Positions 47,927 through 59,203 of a stretch of 64,000 nucleotides of DNA are shown here, piece after piece. A model generated the notes under the pieces. That model ran no database searches, was not told where the DNA came from, and saw only the letters and a program-made list of their open reading frames with translations. The stretch's first letter is position 1, and every line of letters begins with the position of its first letter. A program made the position numbers and the translations under genes. Source of the stretch: Roseateles koreensis (GTDB lineage Bacteria > Pseudomonadota > Gammaproteobacteria > Burkholderiales > Burkholderiaceae_C); contig NZ_JAQQXS010000005.1 of the NCBI RefSeq assembly GCF_028595305.1, forward strand, positions 124,001 to 188,000, read 5' to 3'.

Positions 47927-48553
47927 ATGTTGAAAATCCTGGGCAAGGCCGCCTCTATCAATGTGCGCAAGGTGTTGTGGACCTGCGCCGAGTTGGGGCT
48001 GGACTTTGAGCGCGAAGACTGGGGGGCGGGCTTTGCTGACACGGCACAGCCGCAGTTTCTGGCCCTGAACCCCAATGCCATGGTGCCCGTGTTGATCGAT
48101 GGCGATTTCGTGCTGTGGGAGTCCAACGCCATCTGCCGCTATCTGGCGACACGAGAGGGTAGTACGCCCTTGCTGCCCGTTGAGCCGCGCCCGCGAGCGC
48201 TTGTGGAGCAGTGGATGGACTGGCAAGCGGGTGAATTCAACAACGCTTGGCGCTATGCCTTCATGGGTCTGGTGCGCCAGAGCGTGGCGCATCAAGACCC
48301 CGTGCAACTTGCCGCGAGTGTGGCCGCTTGGCATCGGCATGCGGCCATCTTGGCCCGGCAACTCGAAACCACGGGCGACTACGTGACAGGCCCGCAATTC
48401 ACCTTGGCGGATGTCGTGCTGGGATTGTCGGTCCATCGGTGGGTGCAGGCGCCTTTGCCGGAGCGCCCCGCGCTGCCGGCTTTGAATGCCTATTACGCGC
48501 GCTTGAGTGAGCGTGCCGGTTTTATGGTGCACGGCCGAAATGGCCCGCCCTGA
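47927..48553 (+). CDS. Glutathione S-transferase family protein
   Basis: 208 residues from ATG 47927, GGAG seven bases upstream; a GTG just before is an alternative. Thioredoxin-like N-terminal domain with KAASINVRKVLWTCAELGLDFE, NPNAMVPVLIDGDFVLWESNAICRYLA (the cis-Pro and Glu-Ser glutathione-binding pair), then the helical domain with TGPQFTLADVVLGLSVHRW. It is 31 bases after PhzF and probably in the same transcript. The substrate is unknown. Confidence 0.9.
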   Translation: MLKILGKAASINVRKVLWTCAELGLDFEREDWGAGFADTAQPQFLALNPNAMVPVLIDGDFVLWESNAICRYLATREGSTPLLPVEPRPRALVEQWMDWQAGEFNNAWRYAFMGLVRQSVAHQDPVQLAASVAAWHRHAAILARQLETTGDYVTGPQFTLADVVLGLSVHRWVQAPLPERPALPALNAYYARLSERAGFMVHGRNGPP

Positions 48554-48597
48554 AGGCCCGGCTGCCGCCAAGCCAGCGCGTTGAAACGATCGGCTGC

Positions 48598-48659
48598 TAA
48601 CGCTGCAACGCTGCTGCAGGCAAGCTTCCTTTGAAAGTCGAACAGCGTTGCTGCGGTTA
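48598..48659. repeat. Long hairpin between the GST and SMP-30 genes
   Basis: A perfect 9-base inverted repeat, GCAACGCTG (48605-48613) and CAGCGTTGC (48643-48651), with a 29-base spacer. After one mismatch, CGC (48601-48603) can also pair with GCG (48653-48655). No T-run follows on the plus strand. It could be a structured leader of the SMP-30 gene, an attenuator or a protein site. Confidence 0.5.
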
Positions 48660-48727
48660 CGACGGGTTACGAGCTTAGGATGGCGAGTTGCGCCATCTTC
48701 TGTTTGCCTTGCTCTTGAGTTCCCGCC

Positions 48728-49645
48728 ATGCCTGCCAATGAGAAATTGTTCCAAGTCGAATTGGCAGGAGTCATTCCCGCCACCTTGGGTGAGTCGCCGC
48801 TGTGGGATGTAGCAACGCAAAGCTTGTTTTATGTCGACATCGCTGAGCGACAGGTCTTGTGCCTCGACCCCGCTAGCGGTGGCCTGCGGCGTTGGCAACT
48901 CGATAGTGAACCGGGTTGCATCGCCTGGGTCGAAGGCGGCGGCTTGCTGGTGGCGCAGCGCAACGGCCTGTGGCGGCTTGATCCAGATACGGGCGCGCAT
49001 GTGCGATTGGCGGCTGCGCCCTTCGATGGCACCAAACAACGATTCAATGATGGCAAGCCAGACGCGCAGGGGCGCTTCTGGGTCGGTACCATCGATGATG
49101 CCCGTCTGCCAAACGCCGGGCTGTACCGTTATGCCGACGGCGCCATGACTTGCATGGCTGACGGCATCGTGACCTCCAACGGCCTGGCCTGGAGTCCGGA
49201 TCAAAAGCAACTTTACTGGTCAGACACCAAAGCGCATGAAATCTATGCGCTGGATTTCGACGTCACCACCGGCGCGGTGGGCGAGCGCCGGGTGTTTGCG
49301 CGCTTCCCTCCGCGGGCCGCCGGCCAGCCCTTGGCAAACTACGGGGGGCGTCCCGATGGCGCGGCTGTTGATGTCGACGGGTGCTATTGGGTGGCCATGT
49401 TCGAGGGGCAGCGTCTGCTGCGCCTCTCGCCAGAGGGGCAGGTGTTGCAAGATCTTGCGTTGCCGGTGCGCTGCCCGACCATGCCCACCTTTGGCGGCCC
49501 TGATCTGCGCACGCTCTATGTCACCACGGCTCGTGAAAAACGCCCCGCGGAGGAGCTGGCAGCCCAGCCTTGGGCCGGTTGTGTCCTTAAAATCAGGGTC
49601 GAAATCCCGGGGCTGGCGCCCTGCAAGGTCCGGCTCTCCGCCTGA
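48728..49645 (+). CDS. SMP-30/gluconolactonase/LRE family protein
   Basis: 305 residues, a six-bladed beta-propeller lactonase. Metal site motifs: LGESPLWD (Glu ligand), FNDGKPDAQGRFWVGTID (Asn), TSNGLAWSPDQKQLYWSDT (Asn) and GGRPDGAAVDVDGCYWVAMF (Asp). Homologues hydrolyse sugar lactones such as gluconolactone or arabinonolactone. No sugar dehydrogenase or transporter is adjacent, so the substrate is open. It lies after a hairpin and before the atp operon. Confidence 0.88.
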   Translation: MPANEKLFQVELAGVIPATLGESPLWDVATQSLFYVDIAERQVLCLDPASGGLRRWQLDSEPGCIAWVEGGGLLVAQRNGLWRLDPDTGAHVRLAAAPFDGTKQRFNDGKPDAQGRFWVGTIDDARLPNAGLYRYADGAMTCMADGIVTSNGLAWSPDQKQLYWSDTKAHEIYALDFDVTTGAVGERRVFARFPPRAAGQPLANYGGRPDGAAVDVDGCYWVAMFEGQRLLRLSPEGQVLQDLALPVRCPTMPTFGGPDLRTLYVTTAREKRPAEELAAQPWAGCVLKIRVEIPGLAPCKVRLSA

Positions 49646-49725
49646 AACTGAGCGGTTGGTGCCTCCTGTAACGGGGCCTCTTAGCACCAGGCTTGGGCAT
49701 GTGGCTCTAAAAAGACACGGGTTTG

Positions 49726-49742
49726 CCCATATAATCTATGGG
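49726..49742 (+). promoter_or_regulatory. Candidate promoter of the atp operon inside an inverted repeat
   Basis: A consensus -10 hexamer TATAAT lies at 49730-49735, inside an inverted repeat CCCATA-TAATC-TATGGG (49726-49742). Transcription would start near 49742, about 27 bases before the atpI ATG. A -35 at proper spacing was not found. A regulator bound to the palindrome would block the polymerase. Confidence 0.5.
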
Positions 49743-49768
49743 TTTTGCCGACAGGCGTTCCAAAAGTC

Positions 49769-50362
49769 ATGGCTGAGATCAAGGGCGACAGGGGTAACTT
49801 GGCTGTAAGCCAAATGCCCCAGACTTCTGGGCTGGCTGCGGAATCAACGCAGCAGCAACAGTCACAACAACAGGAGAAGACCTACCGGTCAACGTCTGAT
49901 TGGGGTGATGAGGTTGAAGACCCGGATTTCAAGGCCCTGACGCGTCAAGAGGCTCAGACCTTGGCGATCAAGTACCCGTCCATATCGCCTTGGCGGGTGG
50001 TTGCAGTTCAGGCTGTGACTGGCGTGGCGGTGGCTTTGCTCTGGTGGGTTTTCACCGGGCAGGGCAGCAAAGGGTGGTCGGCACTGAGTGGTGCGGCTGC
50101 CGTGGTTTTGCCCAATGCCTTGATGGCCTGGGGCATGACCGGGCTCTCCAGAGGGATCCCTGGCGCTGAGGTGCTGGGGTTCATGTTCTGGGAGTTGATC
50201 AAGATAATGACGGCCGTTGCAATGCTTGCAGCGACTGCGGTATGGATGCCGGATCTGAGTTGGCCAGCCTTGCTGGTGGCTTTGGTCGGGTGTTTGAAAG
50301 TTAATTGGTTGACCCTGTTTTGGCAGGGTCGCTTGAACAAAGTTAAGCGAGACGGAATCTGA
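49769..50362 (+). CDS. atpI: ATP synthase accessory subunit I (AtpI)
   Basis: 197 residues. A polar N-terminus rich in Gln (STQQQQSQQQEK) is followed by four membrane segments from about 78 onward (VVAVQAVTGVAVALLWWVF, ALSGAAAVVLPNALMAWGM, FMFWELIKIMTAVAMLAAT, WPALLVALVGCLKVNWLTLFW). AtpI helps c-ring assembly and is usually the first gene of the operon. The start is uncertain: ATG 49769 is used, and an internal ATG at 49814 is possible. Confidence 0.85.
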   Translation: MAEIKGDRGNLAVSQMPQTSGLAAESTQQQQSQQQEKTYRSTSDWGDEVEDPDFKALTRQEAQTLAIKYPSISPWRVVAVQAVTGVAVALLWWVFTGQGSKGWSALSGAAAVVLPNALMAWGMTGLSRGIPGAEVLGFMFWELIKIMTAVAMLAATAVWMPDLSWPALLVALVGCLKVNWLTLFWQGRLNKVKRDGI

Positions 50363-50364
50363 CG

Positions 50365-51264
50365 ATGGCAGCCGAAGAGCACGCACAACACGCACCGAAT
50401 GCGGGTGAGTACATCCAGCACCATTTGCAGCATATGCAAATGAATTTCTCGGGTGAAATGGTCAAACAGGCCAAGATTGTCGACTTCAGTCTGTTCAATC
50501 TGGATTCGTTGATCTATTCGTCCATTCTTGGCTTGATCGGGTGTTTCCTGCTGTGGCGTGCGGCTCGCGCGGTCACGTCCGGCGTGCCGGGGCGCTTCCA
50601 GGCGGCGGTTGAAATTCTGGTTGAAATGGTCGAGACCCAGGCCAAGGGCGTGATTCACAACGCCACCAGCCGCAAGGTGATCTCGCCTCTGGCGTTGACC
50701 GTGTTTGTCTGGATCTTCCTGATGAACTTCATGGACATGCTGCCTGTCGACCTGCTGCCCAAGCTCTGGGGCGACTACAACGCTTCCATCGGTCACGATC
50801 CGCACCATGCCTTCATGCGTGTGGTGCCCACTGCTGACTTGTCGACCACCCTCGGCTTGTCGACCAGCGTCTTGTTGATGTGTTTCTTTTACAGCGTCAA
50901 GATCAAGGGCATCGGCGGTTGGACGCATGAGTTGCTGGCAGCACCTTTTGGTGACAAGTGGTTCCTGTACCCGATCAACTTCTTGATGCAACTGATTGAA
51001 TTCGCTGCCAAGACCGTGTCTCACGGCATGCGACTGTTCGGCAATATGTTCGCCGGTGAACTGGTGTTCATGCTGATCGCGCTGATGGGCGGCGTCTGGG
51101 CCTGGGACTTGAACCCCTTGACAGGTGGTTTCTGGCTCGGCTTCGGCCACCTCGTGGCGGGCACGGTGTGGACGCTGTTCCACATCCTGATCATCACGCT
51201 TCAGGCCTTCATCTTCATGATGTTGACCCTGATCTACACCGGCCAAGCGCACGATCATCACTGA
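50365..51264 (+). CDS. atpB: F0 subunit a (AtpB)
   Basis: 299 residues, starting two bases after atpI. The proton-channel subunit. Conserved helices include the essential arginine region KTVSHGMRLFGNMFAGELVF, preceded by WTHELLAAPFGDKWFLYPINFLMQLIEF, and the C-terminal LFHILIITLQAFIFMMLTLIYTGQA. The operon order and sizes match other betaproteobacteria. Confidence 0.97.
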   Translation: MAAEEHAQHAPNAGEYIQHHLQHMQMNFSGEMVKQAKIVDFSLFNLDSLIYSSILGLIGCFLLWRAARAVTSGVPGRFQAAVEILVEMVETQAKGVIHNATSRKVISPLALTVFVWIFLMNFMDMLPVDLLPKLWGDYNASIGHDPHHAFMRVVPTADLSTTLGLSTSVLLMCFFYSVKIKGIGGWTHELLAAPFGDKWFLYPINFLMQLIEFAAKTVSHGMRLFGNMFAGELVFMLIALMGGVWAWDLNPLTGGFWLGFGHLVAGTVWTLFHILIITLQAFIFMMLTLIYTGQAHDHH

Positions 51265-51292
51265 TCTGTACTTGTCTGTCATTCGGTTCTAG

Positions 51293-51592
<300 letters not shown>

Positions 51593-51627
51593 TTGATGGG
51601 CCCTTTCACAGTTGAAAGGATAGCTCT

Positions 51628-52098
51628 GTGAATATCAACGCAACCCTGTTCCTGCAAGCGATCGTTTTTGCGATCCTTGTGTGGTTCACCATGCGCTACA
51701 TCTGGCCTCCAGTGATGAAGGCCTTGGATGAGCGTGCGCAGAAGATCGCTGACGGTTTGGCCGCAGCTGACAAGGCAAAGTCCGAGTTGGCCAACGCGAA
51801 CAAGAAGGTCGACGAGCAATTGGCTCTGACTCGCAACGAAACCACCAAGCTGTTGGCCGACGCTGAAAAGCGCGCGGCTGCCATCGTGGCGGCGGCTGCC
51901 GGTCAAGCGCAAGAGAAGGCTGCCAAGATCGTGGCTGATGCGCAAGCTGAAGCCGACGCGTCGTCCGTGCGTGCCCGTGAAGTCCTGCGCGAGCAAGTGG
52001 CTGCACTGGCCGTCAAAGGCGCTGAGCAGATTTTGCAGCGTGAGGTCAATGCCAGCGTGCACGCCGAGTTGCTGGGTCGTCTGAAGACGGAACTGTAA
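51628..52098 (+). CDS. atpF: F0 subunit b (AtpF)
   Basis: 156 residues, starting with GTG; AAAGGATAG is upstream. One N-terminal membrane helix ([26 protein letters not shown]) then a long charged helix (about 35-150) that forms the peripheral stalk dimer. Typical length for the family. Confidence 0.96.
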   Translation: MNINATLFLQAIVFAILVWFTMRYIWPPVMKALDERAQKIADGLAAADKAKSELANANKKVDEQLALTRNETTKLLADAEKRAAAIVAAAAGQAQEKAAKIVADAQAEADASSVRAREVLREQVAALAVKGAEQILQREVNASVHAELLGRLKTEL

Positions 52099-52100
52099 TC

Positions 52101-52634
52101 ATGGCCGAGCTCGCAACCATTGCCCGTCCGTACGCCGAAGCGCTGTACCAGGTCGCCCAAAAGCATGACCTGCAAGCTTGGGCTCAAAAGCTCGACGTGT
52201 TGGCGGTGGTGTCGCAAGACGCTGACTTGAGCCAATTCGCCGACTCGCCCAAGTCCACGCCTGAGCAGGTGCTGGCCGTTTTGACGGCCGCTGCCAAGCA
52301 AGAGCTGACCCCCGAGCTGCTGAACTTTCTGCAGACGGTGATCGCCAATGGCCGCCTTGGCGCGCTGCCTGAGGTGGTGGCGCAGTTTCATGCGCTGGCC
52401 AATGCGGCAGCGGGCGTGGCTGACGCCCAAATCTTCAGCGCTTACCCCATCGAGCCGGCACAGCTGGCCGACGTGGTGGCGACGCTGGAGAAGCGTTTCG
52501 GTCGCAAGCTCTTGCCTCAAGTCACGCTGGAGCCCACGCTGATTGGCGGTATCCGCGTGGTGGTTGGCGACGAGGTGCTGGACACCTCGGTCAAACACCG
52601 CCTGGAACGCATGAAAGTGGCGCTCACCGCTTGA
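52101..52634 (+). CDS. atpH: F1 subunit delta (AtpH)
   Basis: 177 residues, two bases after atpF. N-terminal ATIARPYAEALYQVAQKHD and C-terminal LIGGIRVVVGDEVLDTSVKHRLERMK are the delta/OSCP signatures. Links the peripheral stalk to the top of F1. Confidence 0.96.
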   Translation: MAELATIARPYAEALYQVAQKHDLQAWAQKLDVLAVVSQDADLSQFADSPKSTPEQVLAVLTAAAKQELTPELLNFLQTVIANGRLGALPEVVAQFHALANAAAGVADAQIFSAYPIEPAQLADVVATLEKRFGRKLLPQVTLEPTLIGGIRVVVGDEVLDTSVKHRLERMKVALTA

Positions 52635-52732
52635 TTGCGGCGTAACGCGACGACGACACCTAACCGTTCATCCCTGCGTCGGGTGCTGTGGCAAAAATGC
52701 TCGCAGCAGCCCGGCCAGGTGGGAGCCTCGCA

Positions 52733-54286
52733 ATGAATTTGAATCCTGCAGAAATTTCCGAACTGATCAAGAGCCGTATTGAGGGTCTTGGCGCTTCGAC
52801 CGACGTGCGCAACCAAGGTACGGTTGTGTCTGTGTCCGACGGCATCTGCCGCATCCACGGCCTGTCCGATGTGATGCAAGGCGAAATGCTGGAATTCCCC
52901 GCTGGTGCTGATGGTCAACCGACCTTCGGCCTGGCCTTGAATCTGGAGCGCGACTCGGTCGGCTCCGTGATTCTGGGTGCCTACGAGCACATCTCCGAAG
53001 GCGATACCGTCAAGTGCACGGGCCGCATTTTGGAAGTGCCGGTTGGCCCCGAGCTGATCGGCCGCGTGGTCAACGCCCTGGGTCACCCCATCGACGGCAA
53101 AGGCCCGATCAACGCCAAGATGACGGACGTGATCGAAAAGGTTGCTCCCGGCGTGATCGCCCGTAAGTCTGTGGATGAGCCCGTGCAAACCGGCCTGAAG
53201 TCCATCGACTCCATGGTGCCCGTCGGCCGTGGCCAGCGCGAGCTGATCATTGGCGACCGCCAGACTGGCAAGACGGCTGTCGCCATCGACGCCATCATCA
53301 GCCAGAAGGGTCAGAACATGACCTGCATCTACGTTGCGATCGGCCAGAAGGCTTCGTCGATCAAGAACGTGGTGCGCGCTCTGGAAGCCAATGGCGCGAT
53401 GGAGTACACCATCGTCGTGGCGGCTTCGGCCTCTGAATCCGCCGCCATGCAGTACGTTTCGGCCTACTCGGGCTGCACGATGGGTGAGTACTTCCGCGAC
53501 CGCGGCCAAGACGCATTGATCGTGTATGACGACCTGTCCAAGCAAGCCGTCGCCTATCGTCAAGTCTCGCTGCTGCTGCGCCGTCCTCCAGGCCGCGAAG
53601 CCTACCCTGGCGACGTGTTCTATCTCCACAGCCGTCTGCTGGAGCGTGCCGCTCGTGTGAACGCCGACTATGTCGAAGCATTCACCAAGGGTGAAGTGAA
53701 GGGCAAGACCGGTTCTTTGACCGCACTGCCTATCATCGAAACCCAAGCCGGTGACGTTTCTGCCTTCGTTCCGACCAACGTGATCTCGATCACCGACGGC
53801 CAGATCTTCCTGGAAACCAACCTGTTCAACGCCGGTATCCGCCCCGCCATCAACGCCGGTATTTCGGTGTCGCGCGTCGGTGGTGCAGCGCAGACCAAGC
53901 TGATCAAGGGCCTGTCCGGCGGTATCCGTACCGACTTGGCGCAGTACCGTGAATTGGCTGCCTTCGCGCAGTTCGCCAGCGACCTGGATGAGTCCACCCG
54001 CAAGCAGCTGGACCGCGGTGCCCGCGTGACCGAGTTGCTCAAGCAAGCTCAGTACTCGCCTCAGCCGATCAGCCTGATGGCTGCCACGCTGTACGCGGTG
54101 AACAAGGGCTTCATGGACAGCCTGGACGTGAAGAAGGTTCTGGCATTCGAGCACGGCCTGCATCAATTCCTGAAAACCAGCCACGCCGCTTTGCTGGCCA
54201 AGCTGGAAGCCGCCAAGGCCATGGACAAGGATGCCGAAGCCGAGTTGAACGCCGCCATCACTTCTTTCAAGAAGTCCTTCGCTTAA
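52733..54286 (+). CDS. atpA: F1 subunit alpha (AtpA)
   Basis: 517 residues from ATG 52733, GGGAG upstream; a longer frame begins at 52688 but lacks the usual start. Walker A GDRQTGKT and the [17 protein letters not shown] segment are present. Non-catalytic nucleotide-binding subunit, three per F1. Confidence 0.97.
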   Translation: MNLNPAEISELIKSRIEGLGASTDVRNQGTVVSVSDGICRIHGLSDVMQGEMLEFPAGADGQPTFGLALNLERDSVGSVILGAYEHISEGDTVKCTGRILEVPVGPELIGRVVNALGHPIDGKGPINAKMTDVIEKVAPGVIARKSVDEPVQTGLKSIDSMVPVGRGQRELIIGDRQTGKTAVAIDAIISQKGQNMTCIYVAIGQKASSIKNVVRALEANGAMEYTIVVAASASESAAMQYVSAYSGCTMGEYFRDRGQDALIVYDDLSKQAVAYRQVSLLLRRPPGREAYPGDVFYLHSRLLERAARVNADYVEAFTKGEVKGKTGSLTALPIIETQAGDVSAFVPTNVISITDGQIFLETNLFNAGIRPAINAGISVSRVGGAAQTKLIKGLSGGIRTDLAQYRELAAFAQFASDLDESTRKQLDRGARVTELLKQAQYSPQPISLMAATLYAVNKGFMDSLDVKKVLAFEHGLHQFLKTSHAALLAKLEAAKAMDKDAEAELNAAITSFKKSFA

Positions 54287-54341
54287 TGCCCATGACGGGG
54301 TGGATCAAGTACTGAGTCACCCCATCTGAACAGGAGAAATC

Positions 54342-55214
54342 ATGGCATCAAGCAAGGAAATTCGCGGCAAGATCAAGTCGGTCGAGAACACCAAGAAGAT
54401 CACCAAGGCCATGGAAATGGTTGCGGCTTCGAAGATGCGCAAGGCCCAGGAACGCATGCGTTCCGCCCGTCCCTACAGCGAGAAAATTGGCAACATTGCC
54501 GCCAATCTCGCCCAGGCGAACCCCGAATATCAACACGCCTTCCTCGTTCAGAACGAGGGAGCCAAAGCGGTTGGTTTCGTGGTTGTGACGACCGACAAAG
54601 GCTTGTGCGGCGGCTTGAACACCAATCTGTTGCGCGCAGCGACCACCAAGTTGAAAGACCTGGAAGCTGCCGGCCAGAAGGCTGAGGTCGTTGCCATCGG
54701 CAACAAGGGCCTGGGCTTCATGAACCGCATCGGCGCCAAGGTGGTGGCTCACGTCACCCAGATGGGTGATCAGCCGCATATCGAAAAGATCATTGGCCCG
54801 GTCAAGGTGCTGCTGGACGCTTACGCGGCCGGCCAACTGAGCGCTGTCTATCTGTGCTACACCAAGTTCATCAACACGATGAAGCAAGAACCGGTGGTTC
54901 AGCAGCTCTTGCCGTTGAACACCGAAGGCATGAAGACGGCAGGCGGCACGCACTCGTGGGACTACATCTACGAGCCGGACGCGCAAACAGTGATCGACGA
55001 TCTGCTGCTGCGTTACACGGAGGCGCAGGTCTACCAGGCCGTGGCAGAAAACATGGCGTCCGAGCAATCGGCACGCATGGTGGCGATGAAGGCTGCAACC
55101 GACAACGCCGGCACCTTGATCGGTGAGCTCAAGCTGGTCTACAACAAGACCCGCCAGGCGGCCATCACCAAAGAGTTGTCCGAGATTGTCAGCGGCGCGG
55201 CCGCTGTGGGCTGA
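54342..55214 (+). CDS. atpG: F1 subunit gamma (AtpG)
   Basis: 290 residues. N-terminus [34 protein letters not shown] and C-terminus [18 protein letters not shown] form the coiled-coil rotor shaft. AGGAG precedes the ATG. Confidence 0.97.
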   Translation: MASSKEIRGKIKSVENTKKITKAMEMVAASKMRKAQERMRSARPYSEKIGNIAANLAQANPEYQHAFLVQNEGAKAVGFVVVTTDKGLCGGLNTNLLRAATTKLKDLEAAGQKAEVVAIGNKGLGFMNRIGAKVVAHVTQMGDQPHIEKIIGPVKVLLDAYAAGQLSAVYLCYTKFINTMKQEPVVQQLLPLNTEGMKTAGGTHSWDYIYEPDAQTVIDDLLLRYTEAQVYQAVAENMASEQSARMVAMKAATDNAGTLIGELKLVYNKTRQAAITKELSEIVSGAAAVG

Positions 55215-56690
<1,476 letters not shown>

Positions 56691-56722
56691 GACGGCGTAC
56701 TTGGGCCTGATGCGGCGTTGCC

Positions 56723-56752
56723 GTGCAAAGCGGACACCCGCCCGCTTTGCAC
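56723..56752 (+). repeat. Perfect 11-base-pair hairpin between atpD and atpC
   Basis: GTGCAAAGCGG (56723-56733) and CCGCTTTGCAC (56742-56752), loop ACACCCGC. It sits 33 bases after atpD and 76 bases before atpC. There is no T-run, so it is more likely an mRNA processing, stability or pausing element than a terminator. Both flanks lack ORF content. Confidence 0.6.
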
Positions 56753-56827
56753 GCGGCGCCTTGCCTCAGACCCGACTACTTGCTTACTGAAGCTTCTTTT
56801 GGACTTTTACGCTAAAGGAAGATTGAT

Positions 56828-57241
56828 ATGGCAACTATCCATGTGGATGTGGTTTCCGCCGAAGAGCAAATCTTCTCCGGCGAAGCCAAGTTTGTTGCAC
56901 TGCCGGGCGAAAGCGGCGAGCTGGGCATCTTGCCCCAGCACACGCCCTTCATCACCCGCATCAAACCGGGCGCTGTACGCATCGAGAAGGCTGACGGCGG
57001 CGAAGAATTCGTCTTCGTGGCCGGCGGTATTCTGGAAGTGCAACCTGGCACCGTGACCGTACTCGCCGACACCGCTATCCGCGGCAAAGACTTGGACGAA
57101 GCCAAGGCAACTGAAGCCAAGAAACTGGCGGAAGAAGCGATGAAGAACGCCAAGTCCGACATCGACTTCGCCGTCGCTCAAAGCGAATTCGTTGTCATGG
57201 CTGCGCAGATTGCGGCTTTGCAGAAGTTCCGCAAGAAGTGA
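56828..57241 (+). CDS. atpC: F1 subunit epsilon (AtpC)
   Basis: 137 residues. Beta-sandwich with [49 protein letters not shown], then two C-terminal helices ([21 protein letters not shown]...AALQKFRKK). Regulates ATP hydrolysis. The gap from atpD is 137 bases, longer than the other gaps of the operon (2-98 bases). Confidence 0.96.
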   Translation: MATIHVDVVSAEEQIFSGEAKFVALPGESGELGILPQHTPFITRIKPGAVRIEKADGGEEFVFVAGGILEVQPGTVTVLADTAIRGKDLDEAKATEAKKLAEEAMKNAKSDIDFAVAQSEFVVMAAQIAALQKFRKK

Positions 57242-57295
57242 TTGGCTGAAGTTTTGCCAGGAGGCCTGCTTTGACAGGCCGTCAGCAGAACATCG

Positions 57296-57330
57296 ACGCC
57301 CGCCAACGAAAGTTGCGCGGGCGTTTTCTT
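57296..57330 (+). terminator. Terminator of the atp operon
   Basis: ACGCCCGC-CAAC (57296-57307), loop GAAA, GTTG, one bulged C, then GCGGGCGT (57317-57324), followed by TTTCTTT. A strong intrinsic terminator. Confidence 0.9.
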
Positions 57331-57427
57331 TGCTCATCTGCTAACTTCCCTGCATCTGATTTAAACCTAACCGTACCGTTCCATGCACGCCTGATCAGGC
57401 CATGAACGCGCGCCGAGGCCTTCCCCA

Positions 57428-58285
57428 ATGTCTACTCCCATCGCTATCTCTCGCCAACACGGCATGGACGCCATCGTTCTCGAATCCCCCGACGGTGCCC
57501 GCGCCACCATCCTGCTGCATGGCGGCCACATTGTTTCCTGGGTGCCTGCAGGGGGTGCGGAGCAGTTTTATCTGTCCCCGCAGTCGGCCTTTGCGTCCGG
57601 GCAGGCGGTGCGGGGCGGCGTGCCGGTGATCTTTCCTCAGTTTGCGGGGAGGGGGCCATTGCAGAAGCATGGTTTTGCGCGCAGCAAGCCGTGGCAGTTG
57701 GTGCTGGCTGAACAAACGAGCGAGGATGCACTGGCAGTCTTGCGGCTGACGGACGATGCCGCGACGCGCATGTTCTGGCCCCATGCCTTTGAGCTCGAAT
57801 TGAGCGTGCGCTTGAGTGGGCGCGATCTGCAGATTGAACTGGCTTGTGAAAACAAAAGCGAACAGGCGTTTGACTTTACCGCTGCTCTGCACAGTTACTT
57901 CCGCGTCAATGATCTGGACGAAGCCAGTGTTCAAGGATTGTCTGGGCTTCACTACTGGGACTCAGTCGAGAACGTCGAGAAAATGCAGCGGGTAGATTTG
58001 CTGCTGCCGGGGGGGGATCTCGATCGCATCTACACCCAAGTCAAAGAGCCGCTGCTGCTGCGCGAGCAAGGCATCAGCACCGAGCGCCGTCTGCAGATCC
58101 GCCAGCAGGGCTTTGACGATGCGGTGGTGTGGAACCCGGGTGCCACCAAATGTGTGCAGTTGGCGGACATGCCGGCGGACGGCTATAAACAGATGCTTTG
58201 CATCGAAGCCGCAACGGTGGCGCACCCCATTCGACTCGAAGCTGGCGATGTTTGGGTGGGCCGTCAAGACCTGACTCTTCTCTGA
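57428..58285 (+). CDS. D-hexose-6-phosphate mutarotase
   Basis: 285 residues. An aldose-1-epimerase-like beta-sandwich of the YeaD family: ATILLHGGHIVSWVPAGG, GQAVRGGVPVIFPQFAGRG, QKHGFARSKPWQL with the catalytic His and VVWNPGATKCVQLADMPADGYKQMLCIEAA with the catalytic Glu. It interconverts alpha and beta anomers of glucose-6-phosphate. No operon partner; PPK2 follows after 45 bases. Confidence 0.88.
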   Translation: MSTPIAISRQHGMDAIVLESPDGARATILLHGGHIVSWVPAGGAEQFYLSPQSAFASGQAVRGGVPVIFPQFAGRGPLQKHGFARSKPWQLVLAEQTSEDALAVLRLTDDAATRMFWPHAFELELSVRLSGRDLQIELACENKSEQAFDFTAALHSYFRVNDLDEASVQGLSGLHYWDSVENVEKMQRVDLLLPGGDLDRIYTQVKEPLLLREQGISTERRLQIRQQGFDDAVVWNPGATKCVQLADMPADGYKQMLCIEAATVAHPIRLEAGDVWVGRQDLTLL

Positions 58286-58330
58286 TATTGTCAACGCGGT
58301 TTTAGTTGTCCCGCCGCATCAGGAGCGTTC

Positions 58331-59185
58331 ATGAAGAGCCAAACGAAAATCACGGCAAAGTCTGACCGCACTAAAAAGAAGACAGTGCCACTGTCTGGAC
58401 CCGCGCCGTCGAAGAAGCTCAGCAAAAGCGAATATCTGGAGCACCTTGCTCCCTTGCACCTGGAACTCAACATTATGGCCCGCTGGTTGCAAAAGACCGG
58501 CAAGCGCTTGGTGGTGTTGATGGAGGGGCGGGACACCGCGGGTAAGGGCGGGATGATTTCGGCCATTGCCGAGACTTTGAATCCACGCCAATGCCACACG
58601 GTTGCCTTGGGCAAGCCCAGTGAGCGAGAGCAGGGCGAGTGGTACTTTCAGCGCTATGTGGAGCACTTGCCGTCGGCGGGTGAAATCGCCTTGTTTGACC
58701 GCAGCTGGTACAACCGGGCGGGCGTTGAGACGGTGATGGGTTTTTGTACGCCCGAGCAGACGCAGGCTTTTCTGCACCAGACGCCGGTGTTTGAAAAGCT
58801 GCTGGTGGATGACGGTGTCTTGTTGTTCAAGTACTGGCTGACCGTGGACCAGGCCCAGCAGGAGGAGCGATTTGCCGAGCGCTTGGCCGATCCGCTTAAA
58901 CGCTGGAAGCTGTCTCCCGTCGACATGGAGGCTCGCTCGCGCTACAAGGCGTACGGCGATGCGCGCGAGGTAATGCTGCAGGCCACGCATACCCGCCATG
59001 CCCCGTGGACGTTGGTAGATTTCAATGATCAGCGGCGCGGCCGCCTGACCTTGATCCGCCATCTTCTGGACCATCTGCCCGATGTGGCGCTGCCGCCCGA
59101 CCGGATCCGGTTCCCGGCACTGGGCCAAGCGCCGCTGACCGAGGTGTTCACCGGCAAGCTCAAGCCTTTGCGAAACGTGGTGTGA
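58331..59185 (+). CDS. ppk2: Polyphosphate kinase 2 (PPK2)
   Basis: 284 residues, one PPK2 domain. Walker A GRDTAGKGG at 66-74, lid and Walker B region FDRSWYNRAGVE (about 122-133), then FCTPEQTQAFLHQ and SRYKAYGDAREVML. Class I length and motifs, which phosphorylate nucleoside diphosphates from polyphosphate. The N-terminal 25 residues are basic. Together with PhaM and WS/DGAT it adds to the storage-polymer genes in the window. Confidence 0.92.
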   Translation: MKSQTKITAKSDRTKKKTVPLSGPAPSKKLSKSEYLEHLAPLHLELNIMARWLQKTGKRLVVLMEGRDTAGKGGMISAIAETLNPRQCHTVALGKPSEREQGEWYFQRYVEHLPSAGEIALFDRSWYNRAGVETVMGFCTPEQTQAFLHQTPVFEKLLVDDGVLLFKYWLTVDQAQQEERFAERLADPLKRWKLSPVDMEARSRYKAYGDAREVMLQATHTRHAPWTLVDFNDQRRGRLTLIRHLLDHLPDVALPPDRIRFPALGQAPLTEVFTGKLKPLRNVV

Positions 59186-59203
59186 GGGCTCGGCTTCTGA
59201 CGC

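Noticed and set aside
52517-54184. A 555-codon minus-strand frame opposite atpA and atpH
   Set aside because: Shadow of well-identified genes on the plus strand, no motifs and no ribosome site.
56723-56752. A terminator that would separate atpC from the operon
   Set aside because: No T-run follows; a real terminator with a T-run is present after atpC at 57296-57330.
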